Below are positions 43,729 through 54,779 of a stretch of DNA of 64,000 nucleotides, in pieces. This DNA comes from Eutreptiella sp. 'Long Island Sound 2002'. Its lineage: Eukaryota > Euglenozoa > Euglenophyceae > Eutreptiales > Eutreptiaceae. Each line of letters begins with the position of its first letter. The first letter of the stretch is position 1. Under the pieces are notes generated by a model. That model was not told the origin of the DNA, searched no databases, and saw nothing but the letters and a program-made list of their open reading frames with translations. The translations under genes were made by a program, and so were the position numbers. The DNA lies in contig OZ038384.1 in NCBI GenBank assembly GCA_964036045.1, forward strand, positions 20,250,500-20,314,499. Direction: 5' to 3'.

Positions 43729-43842
43729 CCACTCGAAGCCTTGGGATCCCCACCATACACGGACATGGGTTCCTACCCTTACCCCGGCTCACCTCCGGAC
43801 CTGGCTGACACTGTGTCTCTACGCAAGTGACCGAGAGGGCCA
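43729..43842 (+). other. Interrupted host sequence resuming after element 1
   Basis: After removing element 1 and one CCAC, 30,766-30,822 joins 43,733 onward. One frame then stays open across the join (HEEYYKSVRGKDGEEP, then LEALGSPPYTDMGSYPY) to a TGA near 43,830. A second frame is also open across it. This shows that a continuous sequence existed before insertion. Whether it is exon C of the gene at 29,901 or the 5' leader of element 2 is not resolved. Confidence 0.5.
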
Positions 43843-45546
43843 CTATGGCGTCCGGAGCTGCCAATCACTAGCGGGAGCCCTGAAGTGTGCCACGCTTATG
43901 TGAAAGATTCCATCTGCCACAGCCAACTTATCGGGCCCGGAATCGTACGGCTGAACTACTGGCCAAACTACTGTCTGGGTCCGAAGACCCAGATGTGACA
44001 GCCCTTTCGGAGGCTGTCAAGGCTAAATTGGGTATCACTGAACCCTTACCCAAGCCAGCACTAGCCTCAGCCTCACCCGGACTGAGCACGCTTGCTGAGG
44101 ATCTCAAACAATCAAGGGTGTCCAGGTTGCTACCCAAGGTCACTTGCCCCAGCCCTTTTCATCCTCGTGCCAGGACAGTCCCTATCGCTGAACTACAGGA
44201 CGTGCCTGTGACAGAGACTGAGAAAGAGGGGCTAACAGCTCTGGCACCTCTCGCCAGCATAGCTCTCCCCCTTTCAGGCCTAACCCCACGGGGTGGGAAG
44301 AGTGGCAGACCTATTGCTCAGGCGAACATCCAGCTGGAGTTGCCGGAGTTTGACCCTAAAAATCTGCCCGAATGGGCAGAGGAATTTGCTGAGTTTCTTT
44401 TGCTTACTGGCCAATCCCATGTGGATGTGGCCACTTAATGTTCTCTGTTGAAGCACTCATGCAAAAAGAAATTTTTGCGAAAACAGGTGAAGAAGATTGT
44501 GAAAACCTGTTCAACATTGGCTGAGGTTCTCCAAAGACTAGAGAAAACCTTCCTGGTCTATGAGACTGACCTCAGTGTAAGCACACAGATTGAGGAGCTA
44601 CCTATGCTCCGTGAATTTCGTTCCGCTGCGCGAGTCTCTGAAAATGTGTGCGACGTGGAGTATCTGTTTTCACGAATGAAGCTGGGTTCCTATGGAGCCA
44701 CAGAGCCCAACGTGTGGCTCATGCGTAAGATCCCTGCACGTACGTTTGAGGATTGCCGTACTACCTCTGAGAGGAAGAGTCGGACCAACACGTACGACGA
44801 CCTTGTGGACCTGCTGATCGAGCTGGCACTCGAGAGGGAGAATGACTCCCACATGGAGAAAATTCCTCAAGAAACACCTGGGTTGAGGTTGTACCCCTAA
44901 CCCCAAGCGCGGCAAAGGGAAAGCGCCTGAAAATCTCACCAACACCAACCAGTGTGGTGGTGAAGGTAGGGGTAACGTGCGTGCCATGAATGAGGTTAAA
45001 CCTGAAACAGGTACACCCCCTCTGTTCTACTGTAACCCTGTCAATGACAAAGGGGGACCCACTCATGCTTCTGACTGCCACCTCCGCAGTGGTCGTATGC
45101 CGCAAATCAAACGACAGCAGCACACCAAGGATAGGAGAACAGTGATCCATCAGGACCATTTCACGTGTACCATCACCTGTGGTTACTGTGGCAAACGTTG
45201 TCACTACGAGGACCAATGTCACATAAAGAAACGTGAGAGTGACAAATACAAACGACAGGAGGCTGAATGCCAGAAGAGCCAAACACCTTCCAGAACTCCC
45301 AAGAATGGGGATAAGGGTGGTAAAGGTGGAGGCAAGGAAGGTGGCAAGGGTGGAACCCCCTACTCCAGGAGGCGCTCATCAGCACCCGCTACTTCTCCCT
45401 CTCCTGCTGAGGGTGACCCCAAGAAGCGCCCACAGGGGGATAACGCCTCCCTTGAGGGGAAGAACTGCAAGAAAAGGCAACTGGCCTGGATGGCCAAGTC
45501 CCTCGTGGCTGCAGAGGTGGATGTCAAATTCCCTGCGGAGGAGTAG
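43843..45546 (+). pseudogene. gag: Gag of element 2 with CCHC zinc knuckle
   Basis: Probable start ATG 43,843 (MASGAANH), with a stop soon after and a frame change into the long frame from about 43,887. The Gag core reads LELPEFDPKNLPEWAEEFAE, then GQSHVDVAT, a TAA at 44,436-44,438 in place of one codon, then CSLLKHSCKKKFLRKQVKK, FEDCRTTSERKSRTNTYDDL and LIELALERENDSHMEK. A +1 shift near 44,860 and a TGA near 44,884 precede a nucleocapsid-like region (44,977-45,546). That region has Y-C...H...C and a canonical knuckle, CGYCGKRCHYEDQC (C-x2-C-x4-H-x4-C), then a lysine/glycine-rich tail. I have seen similar Gags in algal genomes, unverified here. Confidence 0.75.
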
Positions 45547-45570
45547 GGGGGAGGCTCTGAAGAGGAGGAC

Positions 45571-45903
45571 TTGGTTTTCTGGATCCTCGTGAAAATCAGG
45601 GATCAAGTTTTTCGAGCAGTGCTTGACACCGGAGCAACACTCTCTATAGTGGCCCGGCGCCTACTAAAGACTTTCAAGAAAAGTAAGACAGTAGCCATAA
45701 GAGTAGGGGACGGGCGTACGATCCATTCCTCGGGGGGTGTCGATGTGACTATTTGTCTTGGCAACGAATCTGTGACCCAACACTGCAGAGTGTTGGACAC
45801 TGACGCCTTTGATATCGTCATTGGCACCGACTTTCTACGAAGAAAACCCCAGGTAAAAATGTTGTCCCTCGAGCGCCCGTATCATCTGGTGATGAGAATC
45901 TGA
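45571..45903 (+). pseudogene. Aspartic protease region of element 2
   Basis: VLDTGATLSIVARRLL gives the intact D-T-G active-site triad (Asp at 45,625-45,627), followed by a flap-like VGDGRTIHSSGGV and FDIVIGTDFLRR. It ends at TGA 45,901-45,903. The next about 330 bp hold no clean frame, so the link to the methyltransferase-like domain is broken. Confidence 0.75.
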
Positions 45904-46249
45904 GCCAATTTTGCACTATCCAGCTAGTAAATATGTCAAAATGTGAAATGCTGCATTTTCCTTCCCCGGACAGTCATACTTTGTGTATGGTATATGCCAG
46001 AGCTCTTTTTTGAACAATTTCTGTGGTGAAAACAACAATGAAAGGAGAAATGATGGGCAATGCACCATTAAAAGTAGGACAAAGTTTCTTTTGGATAGGT
46101 TTTAGAGGCATTCAGATAGATTGTGTGGATTTGGGAAAAGTCGGTCGTTAAGTTACTAGGTGTCTCTGCACTGCAACTTTGGCAGTGGGCTCTTCTCCGT
46201 ACCTTTGGAGCTGTTAGGATGAGAAAAGAGTTTGGGCTGCGCTGCGCAG

Positions 46250-46792
46250 CCAAGACTAACTATCGCACTGAAAACTACCAATTGGCCCGTCACATTCTTA
46301 GATAATGGACTGGCGGCCCTTCAGGTAACCGTGGATGAGATCCAGGTGGAATTGTTCGCGAGCCAACAACAGCACATCATGCAGTTGTACTGCTCTAAAC
46401 ATTTGAACAACGCCTTCTGTTTCTTCTGGAAAGCAACTGGCCTAGCATATGCTAACCCTCCCTTCTCCCTGCTCGCGAAGGTTCTAACCAAAATTGCTTA
46501 TGAGGGAGGAAGGGTTGTCATGTGCACCCCTTACGGGGGTTGTTCAGGTGAACACGCTTATTGGCGCCGTATGCTAGACCGAATGACTGTGGGAAGAGTG
46601 CAACTCCCAGACAGTCCGATTTCCGTGCCTGAGGACTCAGACACAGCTATGCAGGCCCCTGAGTGGGCCAGTTTCTTATCTATTGTCGATGGATCCCTCA
46701 ACCCCGTACCCCCGTGCGATCTGGATCAGGTGCTACTGAAAGAGGTCATGGCCGAAAATCGTGGCCTGACCCTTTCTGTCCTAAAAAAATGA
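46250..46792 (+). pseudogene. Dam-methyltransferase-like domain of element 2
   Basis: ALQVTVDEIQVELFASQQQH, then LNNAFCFFWKATGLAYANPP with F completing an intact N-P-P-F (46,454-46,465), then LLAKVLTKIAYEGGRVVMCT and EHAYWRRMLDRM. This is the same order as in element 1 (D/E-x-F, W, x-P-P-aromatic, K-I-x-x-E, V-V, W). The frame continues to TGA at 46,790-46,792. It lies between protease and RT. Confidence 0.6.
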
Positions 46793-47518
46793 TTTCCTGA
46801 GCACCTATCTGCCCTTGGTTCCCCCAATGGCTATCTGGATCCTGCTGCTGTAAAGGAGGAGGCTGACGACAAACTGTCTGAAATCGCCAGCACCATCCCT
46901 ACTGTTGATCCCCGCTGTGTTGAACCCAAACACAGTGCCTTCCTTGCCCAGCTGTTGCTGGAGGAGGTAGACCTAGAGTCAACTTCAGAACCAACTCCCC
47001 CGGTTGGGAAACCGGTGCTGCACATGCAGCATACTCTCTCAGGTGAAGTCTTGGCTCAGAGTCCTGATGCTCTAGCACAGCCTGCTTCTAATAATATGCC
47101 ACTGTCTGAGCATGACACTCAGGAACTCCGACGGCTGTTGTACCTGAAGGCAGAAGGTATTGAGCGCCAAGAACGGCTGCAGTGCCTCAGACAGACTTGG
47201 AAATCCTCAATCTGGTTTGAGGAGGACGATGATTCCTACACGCTGCCTGACCCTGAGATACCCCTAGTGTATTCTCTGCACTATGGGCAGCCATGCAGCC
47301 CTGAGTGGGATGATGGCTCAGTACCTGCCAAAACTGCCGATTGGCAGATACAGAAAGAGCATGGTAAGAGCAACCTCCATGCTAAGGAGAATTTCCTGCA
47401 GAAAATCGAGAGTCTTAACCTTGGCGCCCGACTGAAGAAACTGCTCCTAACCTATGAGGAGGTGTTCGGCGCCTTGCCGCCTCCCCTGGCCTGTAAAAAC
47501 TTGTCCAGATGGACCTGA
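46793..47518 (+). pseudogene. Linker region of element 2 Pol before RT
   Basis: Frames at 46,793-47,518 read as a polyprotein linker: KHSAFLAQLLLEEVDLEST, HDTQELRRLLYLKAEGIERQ, WQIQKEHGKSNLHAKENFLQ, then KKLLLTYEEVFGALPPPL, the usual lead-in to a Gypsy RT. The frame is then lost to a shift at about 47,505. Confidence 0.65.
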
Positions 47519-48198
47519 AACTGAAACCTGAATTTGAGAAGACGCGAGTGAGGCGTCCTCCCTACCCCGCTCCTCAGGAACAGGTTGAAGAAATCTAGCG
47601 GCAGATCCAAGAAAGTATTGATGCTGGCCTCGCGGAGGAATATAAGAAGGGGGACTACCCCTACCACAGCACCCTGTTTCCCGGTTGCTAAACCCCGATC
47701 GACTGCCCTACGATTGGTAGTTGACTATTGTGAGGTCAACGAGAAACCCCAAAACGACTCAGGGAGTATTCTCAACATGGAAGATACCCTGGAGCGTATT
47801 GCCAAATGCCGGTACAAGACCAAAATGGACAAACGCAGTGGTTTCTGGCAGGTTGACCTCTCTGCCGCAGCTCAAGAACTGCTGGCTTTTATAACCCCTA
47901 TGGGTCGTGTGTTTAAATGGAAGGTCATGCCCTTTGGGGTGGCTAATGCCCCGGCACTCCTCCAAGAACTGATGAACAAAAATTTGTACATACTGAGGCA
48001 AAGACCTCTAGTACAGGAGTTCATTTGTAGAGGTGCAGAAATGGAGGCACACATCGATGACGTGAGTATGGGTACTAATACTCAAGAGGACCACGACCTC
48101 CGCCACCGTCAGTTTTACATTGTTTTTTCAGGAGACCCATCTCCGAATCAAACTGGAAAAATGCAAATTCATGAAAGAAGAGATGGACTATTTAGGTT
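47510..48198 (+). pseudogene. Reverse transcriptase of element 2, first part
   Basis: Entry segment in one frame (VQMDLKLKPEFEKTRVRRPP, with TAG at about 47,596), then a shift into ALRLVVDYCEVNEKP, KTKMDKRSGFWQVDLS (first catalytic Asp) and AHIDDVSMG (the D-D pair), then after another shift HLRIKLEKCKFMKEEMDYLG. It is cut by the insertion and resumes at 50,314: taking one TATTTAGGTT copy and joining gives MDYLGSYMGYGWWKP in frame. Confidence 0.75.
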
Positions 48199-50303
48199 TT
48201 TTAAGACGTCACAAACTTTATCAGAGCTCTTACAGTGATTAGATAAGAGCAGGCCATGTACACAGATGCTGTGCATACTATCTACATGACCTTTTCATAC
48301 ATGTGAACAGCGCTGACCGTTGTTGGAGACCGTGTGTGGGTGTTGGTGCTGGTTTGGTGGAGGTGCATTAATGTTCGTCTCAGTGTAGGCTGTGATTTTG
48401 GCTTTCATTAGGCCACTGGTTCATCAAGGTGGTCCCAGGAAACGTTTATCGAAGTGATAAGATAATAGACTGGTAACCGTGGAAGAAAATTGATAAAAAG
48501 GATCAAAAAAAATTAGTGTGACGTTTTTGAGGTCGGTAGGTTACATAACATACAAAGGAAAAGTTTTAGAACTGCCAAAAAGCAGAACTGGCACCACCTG
48601 CATAAGGTAAATATGAAAATGTTGTGGCTGTGACATCCCTGTTCACCGCATTTGGAAAACAACTCCGATTTTTCACCCTAGAGGAAAATCAGTGCCGGAT
48701 CCATAGAATGCAGGCAACAAACAAGCAAGCAAAAGCAGGCAATAGTGACATTGCAGTGCAATTGATTGCAGTGCACAGAAGTCTTGCTGGGGCAGCCAAT
48801 ATCAGATATATATGAAATGAAGAGCTCTCACAAATAGTCCAGAAAAGAATCGACTGCAGCAGTTGCGTACAGCGCAAAAAAGAAGGTCTGCATATATATC
48901 AAGCTGCCTGGGCAGCCATACATATAAGCCTTCAGAAGCACTGACAAGCTCAGGTGTTATTGGGTAGTTTAATCAAACTTCTTTCGCAATAAATCATTGT
49001 AACGAAGTTGTACTCAAAATCAAGGGATTCTTCATCTATGATGTCCTGTGGAGACGTATTGCTGTCGTGGAGTATTCGGCAACTTTGAGATTCCACCCAT
49101 AGGGACTGCACTTGTTCTCCGTGTTGAGACACGATCGCTTGGAGACTGACGATGTGGTAGTGAACGTCACATAGCGAGTCGAAGTCCCTGTCACGAGCAT
49201 GCACGATGGACTTGCGTTCTCTTCTCTCATGTTTCTTGCGAATTTCTCTGGCTTGATTTAAGGTAGTCCATATTTTTCGCTGTATTCATTACTGGCTTTG
49301 TTGAAGAGTTCTTGGAGGTTCGACATGTCCTTGCTTTGTTGCTTGATAATAAGATCCCTGTTGAATTCCTCATTCGCCAGTTGTAGCTCAATCGATCTCC
49401 TGATGAATTCAGAAGCTTCGTGATCCTCTTGGTTACTGGATGGGTCTTCGTACGAAGTTGGAGTTGCTTCTCTGTCATCGGCTTGACAAATAGAGAACGG
49501 CTCGGCTTCGCTGTAGTCACCCCATTCGAGTTGGCGGTTGCAGGCCGCTGTTTTGGTACGGGAGATAGGGTTGTTGTACGCAGTTTCGCTGTAGTCCTTC
49601 CTTGTACGCTGGCGGTCGTAGGCGACTGCTTTGGTACTCAGGATAGAGCTGACGTGCTCAATTTGCGCTGGCGACGTGGACCTTGAGACGTGCGGATTAC
49701 ATACCTTTGTTACGGGTTATACGGCGTCGATCCCTTCGAATTGCGATTTTCTGTTTGTGGTATTCTCGGACATTTTGTATGCACGGACTTCGGCGTAGTT
49801 CCTCGTAGACTCGTTTTTCGGCAGAATTTGGCGCACACGTTCTTGTAATTCATTGTATTCATTAGAAGGCCTCTCGCAACTTCTGACGTTATTGTCGTAT
49901 TCTTCTGTTTGCGTTTGAGCTTCAGTTTGAGCGTTTTTGTAGATGAAAAAGGCAACTTCCACCATTCCTGCACGGTACAGAAGCACGGTAGGGGAAGCTT
50001 TGGACTGCGAAACAGCGCGTAAGTCTGTTTGAGCGTAGAAAGCAGCGTAGAACGTAGATTTCATGTACTGACAGAGGTTGTGGACCAGTCTTTTCGAACT
50101 GCGGCGTTAAGGAACTTTGATCTTGCGCCAGATTTGAGAGCTCTGCAGCTGGCGTTTGGCATCTGGTGCAGCCGGCAGCTGGCGCTAGAAGGCTCCGAGC
50201 AGGCTCCAGATCGGTGCGGCACATTACAACAGGCATGATGCGAAAAGAGAAATTGAAAAAAAATACACTGGAAAAAAAATAGACACTCAGAAAGTGAGTG
50301 GAG
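48199..50303. mobile_element. 2.1-kb insertion of unknown class in element 2
   Basis: Flanked by TATTTAGGTT at 48,189-48,198 and 50,304-50,313; removing it with one copy restores the RT frame. The ends (TTTTTAAGACGTC on the left, GAAAGTGAGTGGAG on the right) are not inverted repeats. There is no poly-A longer than five, and a small hairpin CACTC-AGAAA-GTGAG sits near the right end. A 10-bp duplication fits a Mutator-like element or a retroposed copy, but neither is proven. Confidence 0.75.
48950..50064 (-). pseudogene. Coiled-coil protein remnant inside the 2.1-kb insertion
   Basis: Minus strand, ATG at 50,062-50,064. One frame runs about 270 codons to TAA at about 49,254, with a single internal TAA near 49,717. 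It has two related repeats (TKAVAYDRQRTRKDYSE and TKTAACNRQLEWGDYSE) and a charged coiled coil (SIELQLANEEFNRDLIIKQQ). A frameshift near 49,250 leads to a further frame ending at 48,950 (ERRERKSIVHARDRDFDSL, HYHIVSLQAIVSQHGEQVQS). That last part faintly resembles a t-SNARE helix, but there is no transmembrane tail, so I do not assign it. No transposase or RT is seen. Confidence 0.4.
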
Positions 50304-50313
50304 TATTTAGGTT

Positions 50314-51343
50314 CCTACATGGGGTATGGCTGGTGGAAACCAGCCGCGTTCAAGATGTGGCCGCTACAGGACATGCAGATTCGCGATGACCCTGAGAAGA
50401 GGTCTACACGACGTGAGGAGTTTTGTGGGCGCCTGTAACTTCTTCAGGCGCCAAATCCACAATTTAACCTACTCCTCTGCCCCTCTCACTGACCTAATCA
50501 TAAAAATTACTCCCTGGAGGTCGATCGCCAGGGAGCAGGAGTGTTTCCAGGAGTTGAAGAAGAAAGTTGCCCCCTGCAACTGCCTGAGAGTACCCCGCCC
50601 TAAGGGCGAGATAGTCCTGATCACTGATGCCAGTGATGTAGGCGGAGGTGGAACGATCTACCAATGGCAGGAGCTTAGCCCAGCTGAACTAACCCACTGG
50701 CATTATCGTACTAGCGGACTGAACCGTGATGGCTCCTTGAAGCACAACTATCCTACCAGTGAGTGGCGGCTTGTGCCACTGGGACACTTGAACTGGAAAT
50801 GGAACCAAGCGCTTTCTAAATACAGCACCTACGACCAGGAACTCCTGGCCGGTATGTTGGTGCTCTCATCACAGTCCCGACTATTGGGATCTAATCCTAT
50901 TGTCTGGCTGTGTGACCAGGAACCGGTGAAGTGTTTTCAGAAGGGCCCATCACTGGAGAAAGCGAAACTAAAACGTTGTGAACTTACCTGAGCCAGTTCA
51001 GGTTGAAGTCAATCATATCCCTGGTATAAAGAATGAACTGTCTGACTATATATCGCGCAACAACTTCGATGCGCTTATTGGTGAGAGCTCTGAGGTACTC
51101 GCCAAAGAGTCTTTCCAGCGTATGGATGTCCAGCTTGACCTGTCCATGCGGACTGCTGGAATCCTTGAGGGTTGGAGCCTAACTGATTACCAGTCAGAGT
51201 ATAAAGAAATTCTCCAGACCCTCAGCACTGGTCTCAAACCCCGTGTCATTGACGGGCACCAGTGGCAGAAAAACAACCAGTACCTCTTCTACGAGGACAC
51301 TATTGTCGTGCCTGACGCCCAACTTGATGGGTGCCTACAGTGA
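50314..51343 (+). pseudogene. RT end and RNase H of element 2
   Basis: Resumes as YGWWKPAAFKMWPLQDMQIR, then after a shift LHDVRSFVGACNFFRRQIHN. RNase H carries ITDASDVGGGG (Asp), STYDQELLAGMLVL (Glu), VWLCDQEPVKCF (Asp) and, after a frame change at about 50,980, IKNELSDYISRNN (Asp). All four catalytic acids survive although the frame does not. TGA is at 51,341-51,343. Confidence 0.75.
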
Positions 51344-52471
51344 TCCCATCTAAGCTCGCTAATCGCTCAGTGGACTTCTTACGTGAGTGTTTCTACTCTG
51401 GTCTAACCCTGACTGAACTGAGGTCCCGTATGCAGACCATTGTGGAGGCTTGTGTCTGTCCAGCAAGCGAAGCAACAGTAGGGATAGGGGACTGATTTCC
51501 AGCTTACCCATAACCTATTGTACTAACTCTCTTCTCTATGTGGATTTCATCTACGGCCTACCTGGCTTCGGCGGCTATGATAGTTGCCTGGTGGTCAACT
51601 GTGGCCTGTCCCGCTTCACACGTGTGTTCTATGCAATAAGAAGATCACAGGTGAGCAGACTGTGAAAATGCTGGTCGAACAATGGTTCGAACCCTATGGA
51701 GCACCTAAGCAGGTGCACGCTGATGAGGATGTACGCATCCGCAGTGACACTGGATGGTACAAACGAGTGCTGAATGCCCTCAACGTTGAGGTAACCACAG
51801 GTGTGCCCTATACCCACACGTCTAACCCTCTTTGTGAGAGACAAAACCGTGTGGTGGCACAGAACCTGGGAATCCTGATGAAACAGGAATGTACCAAAGA
51901 CTGGGTGCGCCTAGTGCCCTAGGCAGTGCTGACCATAAACTCTCAGAGGAGCTCTTCTACGGGTTTCACCTACCACGAGCTTTTCCATGGAGGACGACCT
52001 GCTTGGTTCTTCAAAACCCCCTTTCCTGAAGACTTCAAGAGTCCTGTAGGAGATTGGCTGGAACACAAGCAGTCTATGGCTAACCAGGCTGGGACTAACC
52101 TGAGACATATCCGTGACCGTGAGCTGAGCCGACGGAATCGCCTACGGCGACCTACCAGCTTCAAGGTTGGTGACCTTGTTCTTGTCCACCATTCACGCCT
52201 ACCCTCTTGGCCCCGTAACCGTCCACAGCACCCTTATTTTGGGCCCTATCTATTCATCAGGATGGATGGATCTAGGATCCATGTCAAGTGCAGTCCACGT
52301 CTAGGTGGTGAACAGCTTTGTGCGCCTAAACAGTTGAGGCACTATAACTCCCCTGACAATGTGTCCTGGGATGAGTGGCGCCTCAGCGACAGTGAGGTCG
52401 AGCTTATCGACTTAGAGAACGGTGCCAGCCCAGAGGGGGGCAGACGAACTGGAAGAGATGACTGCCGATGA
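51344..52471 (+). pseudogene. Integrase of element 2
   Basis: The zinc finger is degraded (only CVCPA visible). The core is split over frames: LLYVDFIYGLPGFGGYDSCL supplies the first Asp (about 51,541), a shift follows at about 51,640, then HADEDVRI supplies the second and NPLCERQNRVVAQNL the Glu. An early TAG (CCC TAG at 51,918-51,921) and another shift precede FTYHELFHGGRPAWFF and a C-terminal domain with SFKVGDLVLVHH and PYFGPYLFIRMDGSRIHVK. The catalytic triad is conserved but the gene cannot be read as one protein. Confidence 0.75.
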
Positions 52472-52715
52472 GATGGCAGTCGATGGCTACTACGTGGTTG
52501 CAGGTATTGCTTCCCACGAGTATAAACAGGCCTTGAAGTTCCGTAACCTGTGAGATGGCTATGGGCTATCTGAGGCGACCTAGAAACCCATGTGCGCCTT
52601 TGCACAGCCAGATGGGAGTGTCAACCCCATCGTTTGCTCCTACCTCGTTGAGAACAACGAGGGACAGTTACTAACCCGTGCTGAGACTCTGTCCCAGCGG
52701 AAAAGAGAAAAGTAA
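52438..52715 (+). pseudogene. Chromodomain remnant of element 2
   Basis: After a shift at a G-run (52,434-52,440) the frame reads DGYYVVAGIASHEYKQALKF, a TGA, DGYGLSEAT, a TAG where Trp is expected, then KPMCAFAQPDGSVNPI and a charged tail ending in TAA at 52,713-52,715. The W-x-G-Y/SEATWEP chromodomain pattern is recognisable despite two stops. Confidence 0.65.
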
Positions 52716-53155
52716 TCTCACTGTGTCAGTCTATTGACTGTCTTCTAACCTCCAAGGAACGGTGATGCCTCTTCCGCAGATATGCCTGTGTATGTGTGTG
52801 AGAGCAGTTGTCACAGTTGCCCCGCATTGCATCGCAGGACAGGACCGTTAGCCCCCCGTGACAACCACAACCTGGCCGAAGGCCATTGGTTTTGCTCAGA
52901 CCGCTGCTCTCAGAGCACTGCACCTACCCTGGCTGTGCCCTGCAGTCCGATGCCTATGGTTACCAGCGTGAGTCAGATCGCCGCTTATCAGGGTTGCAGC
53001 CATCCAGCAAGCGTGTGCCTTGTTGACCATGTGTTGCATGGGAACTGCCCTGATGTAATAACCTTGGGGAGCCAACCAAGAGCGGTGGTTTTCGATTCCA
53101 GGGAAGAATGACAAGCAAGGTGTTATGAAGCAAGGTGTGTCCGGCCACAGCACCG
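52716..53155. other. No gene seen
   Basis: About 440 bp after element 2 with short frames only; it may contain its 3' untranslated region. No LTR partner found. Confidence 0.4.
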
Positions 53156-53438
53156 ATGATTTCAGCAGCTGTTTTTCCCGAAATTCAAAGTCATGCTTTT
53201 TCAGAACGGCGATATCAAACTGTACACAGTAGTACTGTTGTTTTTGTGTTTTCTCAAATTTTTAACGAAATTATGCTGTCGCTGGAGCTGGGGCCGCAGA
53301 TCAACTGTCAACAACTGCCGCGTACAGGAGTTTCAAATTCCTGACCGCCGTAGAAACCAAAACAATAGGTCATTTGTCGCGAAAAACCCCTTTTTGTCGA
53401 TTTTTTGAAATTCGGGAAAAAACAGCTGCTAAAATCAT
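53156..53438. mobile_element. MITE-like element with ~30-bp terminal inverted repeats
   Basis: The left end ATGATTTCAGCAGCTGTTTTT continuing CCCGAAATTC is mirrored on the right (TTCGGGAAAAAACAGCTGCT, then AAAATCAT). It is about 283 bp long with no coding capacity. A related truncated copy is at 13,690-13,895. A clear target duplication was not found. Confidence 0.7.
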
Positions 53439-54779
53439 AGGTGAGTTAGGACCCCCGTATGGTCCAGACCGATGGGGTTCAACCCTTCCCTACGGGGTTT
53501 ACCATACTCCTAAGTGTGCTACGTATGTCTGTATGTGTCTCACTTCTCTACCTGTCGTGGCCCCCGGAGACCGGACTTCGCTGACGTCGGACCGAAGGTC
53601 CTAATCAGGTACTATTACCACTTCTATGGCGCCCAGCTTCTGTGCTGGCGCCTATCCTTGCGGGAAGACAGCAAAAGCCCTACCTACTAGAGGGGAGGGG
53701 TGGCCAAGTGTGCTAGGGGCATACAAAACGCTCATTTTTCTAAAGGCCAAAAGCTAACACACTCCCCTGCCCACGTGGAAAAGCACGCGGGACAGGAGAC
53801 ACCACTACACTACACTCACTAACGCCACCACCAGCCCTCGAAGGCATGGTGAGCACTCAGCACTTGCACTCATCGCCTGCCAGGCTTGCTCACCGTAACA
53901 CCTACACACGCTACTGGGTCGTCATGACAATGAAGTCTCGGGCCCTATCGACGCTCCTGTGAAATAACAAGAGAACGCAGCGCTACTAAGCGACTGTGGC
54001 CTAACAGGGACGCCACTACACGTTTCCCTGTCAAGGCTTGGACGGAGGGAGTGGTCTCTTTGCGTGCACAGCATGTATGTTGAACAGGTCTGACTGCCCT
54101 CGTCACTCCTGGCTGAGGCACAGTTTTTCCTTTAGCGCGGCAAGGGACTGCACCAATCACCCTCACCTGCCTACCTGTAAAGCAAAGGCCAATGAACAAG
54201 GTAAGTGGCTGAGGAACCAAGACAGCCTCCACGTATTATTCGCTTCTTGGGCTGCCGTATAAGACGCTGTCCAGTTACCCTGTTACAAGCAAGCAAGCTT
54301 ACGGAACTCCACCCGTTCTCTTAAAGAACTTAGGGTGGAGTCCTTGGTTACCCTGAACAAGACTTTTACCGTGCGCAACACGCGCGGCCTACCCTTTAAT
54401 GCGCCATATGCATGGACAGGTATGCACAGGTTTTCCGATTCCACTATCCCTCACCTAATTTAACCCACCACAACAAATCATAGCGTGACTCAACCAGGAG
54501 GGAGATCCTGCTGGGCTTACCTACCTTACCTCCCACGAATCATGTGGATGCCGAAGTTAACACGAGTCCAAGAAAACCCTAAGCGTTTCAACAACCCTGC
54601 GGCGAATTATAAACAACCCTTATCGATTAATGCACTGTGTGTCATGCGTGCTTTTCTTATCTTGTTTCTTGGAGAAAAAGGCGATGGAATGGCACACTGC
54701 ACAGCGCAAAACAAGCCTAAGCGTCTTAAGCAACCCTATTGTAACGCTACAGAATCACGAACAGGAGCAAGCACTTTCT
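53439..54779. other. No gene seen; several hairpins
   Basis: Only short frames. Notable inverted repeats: GTATGGT (53,457) with ACCATAC (53,501); GGCGCCCAGC and GCTGGCGCC around 53,622-53,646; ACTCCACCC (54,306-54,314) with GGGTGGAGT (54,333-54,341), which encloses a second stem, GTTCT/AGAAC. Confidence 0.5.

Larger units (their letters stand above)
43843..52715 (+). mobile_element. Element 2: older, broken Ty3/Gypsy chromovirus-type element
   Basis: Gag, CCHC, protease, methyltransferase-like, RT, RNase H, integrase and chromodomain follow one another on the plus strand in broken frames. A foreign 2.1-kb insertion lies at 48,199-50,303. Its Gag is unrelated to that of element 1, so it is a separate lineage. 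No LTRs, primer site or target duplication were found; its 5' end may lie beyond element 1. Confidence 0.8.

Noticed and set aside
48950-49210. t-SNARE (syntaxin) assignment
   Set aside because: Only a short stretch resembles a SNARE helix, with no zero-layer context I can place and no membrane anchor.
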